Of a stretch of 12,245 bases of DNA, positions 11,452 through 12,245 are shown in pieces. This stretch comes from Chloroflexaceae bacterium. Lineage in GTDB: Bacteria > Chloroflexota > Chloroflexia > Chloroflexales > Chloroflexaceae. The position numbers and the translations under genes are program-made. The notes under the pieces were generated by a model. That model saw only the letters and a list, made by a program, of their open reading frames with translations. It was not told where the DNA came from and searched no databases. The stretch covers positions 1 through 12,245 of the forward strand of contig JAOACN010000666.1 in the NCBI GenBank assembly GCA_026417815.1. The letters are read 5' to 3'. Each line of letters starts with the position of its first letter. Positions within the stretch are counted from its first letter, which is position 1.

Positions 11452-12245
11452 GAAGGCTGATCCTGTTCGTAGCGCTGCTTGCGATGGTTGGCTTGCACCT
11501 GGCAGGGACCCTCGCCGGGAGATCCCTGGCGAGAGAAGCTAGCGCCGGGAGTTCAAACTCAACCGCCTTGAGCCGCGCCCTCACCGAGACGGCCACTGGC
11601 AAACTCGGTGGGCGTGTTTTCCAGGATGACAATGGCAATGGCAGGCAGGACGCGGGCGAGCCGGGCATCTCCGGGGTCACCGTCAGGTTGACCCGTCCCG
11701 GATCCGATCATGTCTGCAGCACGAGTGATGATCAGTTCGTTGCAAGTGCGGCCACCAGCGCGAACGGCGTGTACTCGTTTGAGAACCTTGCCGCTGGCGC
11801 ATACTGCGTTGCTCCTGATCAGAGCACCGTGCCGCCTGGCTTCAGGCTGACGACCAACAATGTCCCGATATCGTACAACCTCGCTCAGGGCGAGATTTGC
11901 GATGTTTTGGACTTCGGCTACCAGCCCCGCGGCACGATTGGCGACCGCGTCTGGCGCGACGATAACGGCAACGGCCTCCAGGACGCCGGCGAACCCGGCA
12001 CCAACGGCGTGCGCGTCGTGCTCCGCGACCCCGGCCCCAACGGCGTGTGTGACCCCACCGACGCCGCCCTGGCCACCGCGGTGACCGCTGGCGACGGCGC
12101 CTATCTCTTCACCGGGCTGGCAGCCGGACGCTACTGCGTTGACGTGGACGAGACCACCGTCCCGGCGGGTCTGACCCTGACCACCAACAACGACCCGCTG
12201 CTGGTCAACCTCGGCCCCGGCCAGAGCTTCCTGAACGCCGACTTC
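11448..12245 (+). CDS. Secreted SdrD B-like repeat protein (3' end outside window)
   Basis: The frame is open from the ATG at 11448 to the window edge, 266 codons, and has no stop. A signal peptide is visible (MRRLILFVALLAMVGLHLAG, cut probably near residue 28-33), then a Ser/Thr-rich linker (31-52). Two SdrD B-like domains follow, about 54-158 and 163 onward. Each opens with GGRVF or GDRVW and a DDNGNGxQDAGEPG loop (60-73 and 171-184, 111 residues apart) of the calcium-binding type, and contains the later motifs LAAGxYCV and TTNN. Such domains form beta-sandwich stalks in surface or exported adhesion and matrix proteins. The total length, further repeats and any C-terminal anchor are unknown. 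Second-repeat codons are more GC-rich than those of the first. It lies downstream of the secreted subtilase, on the same strand. Confidence 0.88.
   Translation, partial: MRRLILFVALLAMVGLHLAGTLAGRSLAREASAGSSNSTALSRALTETATGKLGGRVFQDDNGNGRQDAGEPGISGVTVRLTRPGSDHVCSTSDDQFVASAATSANGVYSFENLAAGAYCVAPDQSTVPPGFRLTTNNVPISYNLAQGEICDVLDFGYQPRGTIGDRVWRDDNGNGLQDAGEPGTNGVRVVLRDPGPNGVCDPTDAALATAVTAGDGAYLFTGLAAGRYCVDVDETTVPAGLTLTTNNDPLLVNLGPGQSFLNADF

Noticed and set aside
1..12245. A CRISPR array or cas gene that would make the TPR-CHAT protein a real type III-E component.
   Set aside because: No regularly spaced repeats or Cas-like proteins are visible; the TPR-CHAT similarity is at the level of architecture only.

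Overview
The window looks like a chromosomal segment from a GC-rich bacterium, most likely a Chloroflexota member of the Roseiflexus/Chloroflexus type. That assignment is inferred from protein flavour (FtsH with a long N-terminal extracytoplasmic part, TPR-CHAT plus ECF sigma genes, SdrD-B-type secreted proteins) and from the style of its intergenic repeats. No ribosomal RNA is present to settle it.

Left part (1-5033), mostly housekeeping. The 3' end of an aldehyde dehydrogenase gene reads rightward and meets a leftward ftsH gene at a perfect 16-bp hairpin that can terminate both. ftsH has a near-consensus promoter overlapped by a dyad. Further right is a 680-codon in-frame fusion of tRNA-Ile-lysidine synthetase (TilS) and hypoxanthine phosphoribosyltransferase (HprT). 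A CAU-anticodon tRNA gene, with its own promoter and intrinsic terminator, lies directly upstream on the same strand.

Middle (5034-9235), a leftward three-gene cassette: ECF sigma factor, a soluble HxxxCxxC zinc-binding anti-sigma-like protein with a beta-rich C-terminal domain, and a 950-residue TPR-CHAT protease with an intact His/Cys dyad. The last two genes overlap by ATGA. The layout suggests that a ligand or partner sensed by the TPR array activates the caspase-like CHAT protease, which could cut the anti-sigma protein and free the sigma factor. This parallels the TPR-CHAT/sigma logic of type III-E CRISPR systems, but no CRISPR gene or array is visible here. This is the most interesting candidate system in the window.

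Right part (9236-12245), divergent from the cassette. A 461-nt intergenic region holds an inverted repeat and a MITE-like element, followed by a secreted subtilisin-like protease. After a second long gap comes the start of a secreted, repeat-containing SdrD-B-type protein that runs off the window. Its leader contains a seven-codon minicistron overlapping the main start by ATGA, and an older decayed copy of the whole leader plus the first codons lies just upstream. Whether the sigma/CHAT cassette controls these secreted proteins is open, but they are obvious candidate targets.
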